Assembly (NCBI GenBank): GCA_003254885.1
Contig: QANT01004580.1
Coordinates: 1 to 64,000 of the forward strand
Direction of reading: 5' to 3'
Length of the DNA: 64,000 bases
DNA from: Purshia tridentata
Taxonomy: Eukaryota > Streptophyta > Magnoliopsida > Rosales > Rosaceae
The position numbers and the translations under genes were made by a program. Positions 59,116 through 64,000 of the stretch are shown piece after piece (position 1 is the stretch's first letter; each line of letters opens with the position of its first letter). The notes under the pieces are model-generated. The model did no database searches. It worked only from the letters and a program-made list of their open reading frames with translations, and was not told where the DNA came from.

Positions 59116-60432
59116 GTGTGAATTGGTTTTGAGTAACTTACAGTTGCCACTCAATTTCGTGGGATTGGACAATTAAAATTTTTTTTGTTTAACTGTGCTA
59201 ATTCAGGATTACAACCATTCATATTTTACCTTAATTATTAAAAATATCTCTACATAAAATCAAAGAAACTTGTTTAAAAAAAATACAGTTTATTTGAGAA
59301 TAATTATTATTGTTAGATTTGGAATAATCTTGTGTGTTATAAACTTATAAATAAGTTTGATTCTGAATTTATGACTACAGTTTTAGCCATATCTTAACTC
59401 ATAAATGTGTTAATAGTTCATGTATGATAAGAACGTTTGATCTGATTTGGAACGAGATGAAGGTTACAAAAAAGAAAGAGAAAAGGAAAATCTAGCAAAT
59501 TCAGGAGCATGAGGCTACAATTCTTATTGGATTTCTAATATTTTTGTCCATTATGATATACAAAATCCAGTTTAATATATATCATCAAAATGGAGAAAGA
59601 ATAATATCAAATGAGTTTAGCGTAAAAGGAAAGAGTCAAATTATAATGGCTTGGTAAAATTAAAGCTACTTTGCTTTGGTTATTTAAAATTTTTTTGCTA
59701 AGATATTATTTGAGGTTTTAAATGGACACCATATGAAATTATTTACAAGAATAGGTTGGGTTGTACCCAAAGTATCAAAAGAAATCACATTAAATACACA
59801 AAGCAACCTAATCAAGCATCACAAATAGGTTGCTTGTCTTCTTCATTTCTTATGTTTCTCCCAGAGCTGTGCACCTCTTGCAGCCTTCGTTAACTCCCTT
59901 CAAAAAGTTAATAGAATTCCTTGAGGATCATAGTAACAACCTACTAGCATATCAACAAATCTGAAAATTAAGTCATAAAAAGTGATTAGATTAGTAATTA
60001 CCAGGAATTTCACTCATTCAAAAAGAAACTCAGTTATGCAAAAGTAATATCTTGCTCCAGTCAACCTATATAATGCCATTTAAATGAAAAACAGAACCAA
60101 ATCAAGCTCAAATACATCTGAGATGATAACTCCAATGCAAAGATGAAAAACTCACATCTAACTTATAAAGTAAAAATCCCATCATTCAACAAAAAACAGT
60201 AATTCTCAGTATTGGATTTGATTTTATCGTAACTCAATAATTGCTGAGTAAAAGAGTCAATTATTCTCGAATGTTACTTGTTCAGAACTTCATGTTACAG
60301 CCTTAGAGGAGAAACAAAAATAAACAATAAAAAAGCCAAATTTCTCTTGTACACTCTACATTATGATGGTCAGACACAAAAAAAACATAATTTCACACAA
60401 AATGAGCAAGGGAAAGACTCACAATGTTGGTT
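59116..60432. other. Intergenic; 3' region of the F-box gene with a likely 3' UTR intron
   Basis: No separate gene. Around 59870-60015 the sequence matches 62970-63120 beside the truncated F-box paralogue, including a minus-strand donor-like step (GTGAAATTCCTG|GTAATT near 60003), so the F-box transcript may have an intron after its stop codon. Confidence 0.45.
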
Positions 60433-61602
60433 TCAGATGCCTGCACCACTGCCGGTTACTGGGGAAACTAAAGACTCTACGTATATAGCTGCTTCGTGAG
60501 ACAAAATACCAGCACTCTCAAGAAGAACAAAACTCATTTTCTTTTCCTTTGGATCATATAATACCAAGTCGCTTAGACCATAACTCATCAAAAATTTACC
60601 ATTCTCTAGAATGTATGTGGGATTGAAAATATTGAAATTACCAAGTTGACTGATAAGCTCTAAAGGAATTTCTAGGACTTTAGCCCAAGATTCTTTGACC
60701 CCGTATTCCTTCATCATCCACATTGTAATTGCAATCTTGCTCTGATTGAAAAAATATACAAAGAGAGAATTCCTAAAATTCCCAATTCGCACAGAGATAT
60801 ATTTTTGGTCGCTAATATGGGATAACGGCACCATCACCTGAAATTTCTCCTCGGATAAATCAAAAGATACGATTCTTGAACGAATAGTTGGGCGAAGCAC
60901 ATCCACCTGTTTCCATTTATGCTCTAACCAATGTAGAGCTCCGTTTAACAAGCACCCCTGCCCACATAAGTTAGCATAAGGGAGGCCAAGAACAGTCCTC
61001 CATGAACCCGCCTTGAGTGAAAAGACTGAAATGGAGGTTGTAAACAAACCCCATTTAACTTCATATCGGGCGCCCAGTATGACCTTATAATCTTCAGCAG
61101 TGGAAGCATAACCAAATCCATAAAACATTGGACTCGAAGGAAGAGATGCAGGCCCCGGTAACATATTGATGTCTCTAGTACAAGGGTTCCATAAGATGAC
61201 AAAGTTGGAGTCTACTACTAGACATATCAAGCCATTGCACGAACCCACAATTCTCATTTTCATATGGTGAATCGGTAAAAAAAGCTCTCTGCTTGCAACA
61301 TAAACAGGGTCACCTTCCAAATCTTGGTAGTCTATGGAACGGAAAGGATTGGTTGAAATAAGGAACCTGAAGCTGTTCGGGACGATACCCGTGACTGCGT
61401 TTCTGAGCTGCTTCCGAACAAAATAAGAATCGGAGATTAAAGCACGCCATGACTTGCATACACACCGAGATCGTATTAAAGATTTCACTGGTAGCCTTGA
61501 GAGTATCTCAATAATGATATCGTCGGAGTCAATACGAGGTCGTTGAGGCACGCCACGGGAGGGGACCAGTGGCTGCTGCCGCTTGCGGGGGCGACCCGCC
61601 AT
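60433..61602 (-). CDS. F-box protein with FBA (type 1) domain, CPR1/CPR30-like
   Basis: Single-exon reading frame of 389 residues. An N-terminal F-box spans about residues 25-66 (DDIIIEILSRLPVKSLIRSRCVCKSW then LISDSYF), followed by the F-box-associated domain with its usual marks: GSCNGLICL, LWNPCTRDINMLP, FGYASTAEDYKV, and GALHWL. Such proteins are the substrate-choosing subunits of SCF E3 ubiquitin ligases; CPR1/CPR30 controls immune receptor levels in Arabidopsis, but the target here is unknown. A likely acceptor (TTGACAG) 8 bp before the ATG and a donor near 61857 suggest a 5' UTR intron. A truncated paralogue lies upstream at 63101. No lesions were seen. Confidence 0.9.
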   Translation of the reverse strand: MAGRPRKRQQPLVPSRGVPQRPRIDSDDIIIEILSRLPVKSLIRSRCVCKSWRALISDSYFVRKQLRNAVTGIVPNSFRFLISTNPFRSIDYQDLEGDPVYVASRELFLPIHHMKMRIVGSCNGLICLVVDSNFVILWNPCTRDINMLPGPASLPSSPMFYGFGYASTAEDYKVILGARYEVKWGLFTTSISVFSLKAGSWRTVLGLPYANLCGQGCLLNGALHWLEHKWKQVDVLRPTIRSRIVSFDLSEEKFQVMVPLSHISDQKYISVRIGNFRNSLFVYFFNQSKIAITMWMMKEYGVKESWAKVLEIPLELISQLGNFNIFNPTYILENGKFLMSYGLSDLVLYDPKEKKMSFVLLESAGILSHEAAIYVESLVSPVTGSGAGI

Positions 61603-63100
61603 GTTAATCTGTCAAGACTGATTCTTGTTTTCGGAGTGAAAAAATTCTGACAATAAAATAAATATTTAACCTTGAATTAAAATTAAAATTGATTTGGGGT
61701 TTAATTTGATTAGAGGAGTAAGTTGTAGGTGGAGTTCAAAGCGCGGTCCACATATAACATACTCATGAAGCCATGCATGATTCATGAAACAAGTTCAAAA
61801 TTCTAAAACAAAAACATGAAATAAAACAAGTGTGTGCAAGTAAAGTTTTATCTTACCTGGTGCAGTGCCGTCCTGGATTTGGAGAGTGGAAGAGCTCAAA
61901 AGATTTGGAAGAAATTTAGAAGAGAGATTGAAAAAAGGAGAGGGATAGTGGCAAAAGAGTGAAGAAGAGAAATGGGAAGACGAAGAAGAGCAGAAGAGGG
62001 CTGAGAGAGAGAGAGAATCGCGGGGTTTAATTATCCAAGATTCTTCATTTCTCTTTTTGCCTAAAGTGTCCCTAAGCTTTATAATAATGAAAGGCGGGCT
62101 ATTCGGACAACCCCTCAACTGCCGCTATAATTAGTTGATAAATAACCGTTCGACATCTACACCGCTTTGCGCAGCATCTTGGACTTAAAGGGCTGGGATG
62201 ACTAGGCCCAGATTTGTTTCGGTCTTTTTTTAGATTCAGCCCATATAGTACCAAATAAAATAAAGAAAAAATAATACTCGGGGAGGATCGGACCGGCAGT
62301 GGGAAGAGAGAGGAGAAAGAGGAGGCCGGAGGAGGTCGGGAGGGGTGGCCGGACTCCGGAGAGAGGGAGGGGAAGGGGTAAAAAGAGAAAAGAATTCATT
62401 TTTCAATGTAAATTTTAGATGAAATATGTTTTTGAAGTATTTTGTAGTTGATAGATGAACTTAAAATGTCTAAATTGAACTTTTGCCTAAATATTTTTTT
62501 TTTAGCTGAAAGAGAGAGAGAGATATTTAAACTTAAAACCTCTAATCAGCATTAATATGTGTATAAAAATTCAGCTTTAGGTTATCAGCTCTCTTTAAAG
62601 ATTTGCCAACCAATATTAATTATACATTTATACGTAAAACAAAACTAGAAAATAAAGATAATAATTTTATCTTACATTTTTATTTTACTTATAATTCTGT
62701 CTTATCCTAACTAAATAAAAAAATATGCAGTTTGGTGGTTGAGACTAATGAGATGTCAGGAAGGGAGCTAATATGCTTTTGCATCTCAATCGGACCGGCA
62801 GTGGGAAGAGAGAGGAGAAAGAGAAATGTCAGGCTGGTTGGTGGTTGAGACTAATGAGATTTCAGGCTGGTTCTAACTCTAAGCAATGTCAGGAAGGGAG
62901 CTAATATGCTTTTGCATCTCCAATTTATAGTCAAAGATGTATCATCATAGCCTCTCTGTTCCTCCAAATGGTGAGCACCTCTTGCAGGCTCTGCTTCAAA
63001 TTCTTTGTAGGATTTCATTGACGATCGATAGTAATGCATACGCGAAATTAAGAATCATGAGCCTACCCAAAAATCTGACAGTTAAAATCATGAATGGTAA
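61603..63100. other. 5' region of the F-box gene and locally duplicated sequence
   Basis: No gene supported. A 35-bp block (CGGACCGGCAGTGGGAAGAG...) occurs at about 62289 and again at about 62790. A block starting TTGGTGGTTGAGACTAATGA occurs at about 62733 and again at 62836, each followed by AGGGAGCTAATATGCTTTTG. These look like small rearrangements next to the deletion that shortened the F-box copy. Confidence 0.5.
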
Positions 63101-63454
63101 TTAGTAAGTACCCAGCATTTCACAAAGAAAATCAAGCTCTCTGCTTTCCACATGACCATCATCACCCTTCAACTCTTCGTAGTCTATAGATTGGGGACAA
63201 GTAGATTCAAGGAGGAGCCTGAAGGTTGTTGGGATGATGCCTGTGACTGCGTTACTGAGGTGCTTCATAACGAAATGAGAATCGGAGATCAAATCACGCC
63301 ATGACTTGCATACACACCGAAATCGTAGTAAAGACTTCACTGGTAGCCTCGACAGTATCTCGACGACGATATCGTCATAGTCAGCAAGAGATCGTTTAAG
63401 CACTCCACCGGAGAATTCCAGTTGCTTCTGCCGGCGCCAGAAGCCGTCCGCCAT
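63101..63454 (-). pseudogene. Truncated F-box paralogue (F-box kept, FBA domain lost)
   Basis: 117 residues. The F-box (DDIVVEILSRLPVKSLLRFRCVCKSW, then LISDSHF) and about 40 further residues match the gene at 60433-61602 closely up to ESREL. Then a deletion of roughly 1.2 kb joins directly to sequence equivalent to that gene's 3' UTR, giving a short novel tail (DFLCEMLGTY) and a stop. A GT donor-like site lies within the tail. The open F-box could still bind SKP1, so it may be a tiny F-box-only protein; more likely it is a recent pseudogene. Confidence 0.8.
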
Positions 63455-64000
63455 GTCGGAGATACAGAAACCAACCCCAAAGTCAACTACTCAGTCTGCT
63501 CCTAAACTGGTCCACTGCTACTTGGCCCAACTTACACAGTCCACGTGTCCACGTATAATCCAATATGTTATTGGTTTTTTTGTTTTAGCTGAGTTCATCT
63601 ATAAATCAATAGTGGTAACTACGTACAAGGTGTAAAATTTCGTCTTTAGGATGGGACGAAATTTTAGACGAAATTTTAAAAGCTTCTCTAAAAAATTTTG
63701 GAGAAATTTTGGTTATTTCAACGAAATTTAACCAAAATTTCAGAAATTTCATCGAAATACCCGAAATTTCGAAATGAAATTCAAATCCTAAAATCCAAAA
63801 TCACAATTACACAATATTAGCACATAAATTTTTACGGTTCAACAAGACCTTAGGGGAATGAAAGCCTACGGTGAGGGAAGAAAAACCCATCAAAAAAAAT
63901 GGTAATCGGAGCTCAGAGGTGGCCGGAATCGGCGAAAGAATCTGACGGTGTCATGGTTTAATTTCGCATTTTCCGACGCTAGTGGTGGCTGACCGGCGTG
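63455..64000. other. Intergenic with GAAATTT-rich repeat
   Basis: At about 63640-63780 a string of AAATTTCG/GAAATTTT motifs in both orientations forms a low-complexity, partly palindromic stretch typical of degraded plant repeats. No gene seen up to the window end. Confidence 0.4.

Noticed and set aside
58836-59150. Alternative upstream frame and non-ATG start for FANCI (59047)
   Set aside because: No in-frame ATG exists upstream of 58996 before a stop; the other frame does not join exon 2.

Overview
The window is nuclear DNA of a flowering plant, very probably a eudicot of the rose family. It is AT-rich with spliced GT..AG genes. Its proteins are plant-specific families: UGT85 glycosyltransferases, JAZ repressors, exopolygalacturonases, a NIP aquaporin, single-domain rhodanese, GRF/CCHC zinc knuckles, FANCI and F-box/FBA proteins. 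The rose-family placement is inferred from overall resemblance and was not tested by any search.

Layout. At 0-4.1 kb two paralogous JAZ7/JAZ8-type repressor genes lie in tandem on the minus strand; the left one has only exon 1 in the window. At 6-18.6 kb there is a large, partly collapsed tandem duplication carrying UGT85 and clade-D exopolygalacturonase (PG) genes. It holds one intact UGT, one intact PG, one PG with a single nonsense codon and several fragments. At 20.9-29.2 kb there are three UGT85 copies in a tandem array with a repeat unit of about 2.7 kb: the first intact, the second interrupted by an insertion, the third carrying an in-frame stop. At 29.2-33.8 kb lies a transposon-rich stretch (foldback element, truncated LINE, hAT MITE). 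At 33.8-42.8 kb there are three further intact UGT85 genes, one a gene-conversion hybrid, with a CCHC/GRF zinc-knuckle gene between the second and third. At 43-47.5 kb a six-exon rhodanese gene (minus) and a four-exon NIP5;1/6;1-type aquaporin (plus) are divergent. At 48.8-59 kb a complete 31-exon FANCI gene (minus) was assembled by eye with the frame kept through every splice junction. At 60.4-63.5 kb there is an intact F-box/FBA gene and a truncated paralogue.

How it fits together. The UGT85 cluster (seven genes or near-genes plus two remnants) is a birth-and-death array. All copies share one phase-1 intron after the PLK residues, and several share a similarly placed TATA box. Neighbouring paralogues act as empty-site controls that define a Tourist-like MITE, a foldback element and a solo LTR. 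The JAZ pair, with an EAR-like N-terminus, a degenerate JA degron (seen in the complete copy) and G-boxes, looks like a jasmonate feedback module. FANCI has a palindromic E2F site upstream and a recent 200-bp tandem duplication that creates a candidate poison exon. I found no evidence of a wholly new molecular system. The most noteworthy items are the FANCI poison exon, the UGT conversion hybrid, the 19-bp perfect hairpin just upstream of the last UGT start codon, and the three-armed foldback elements.
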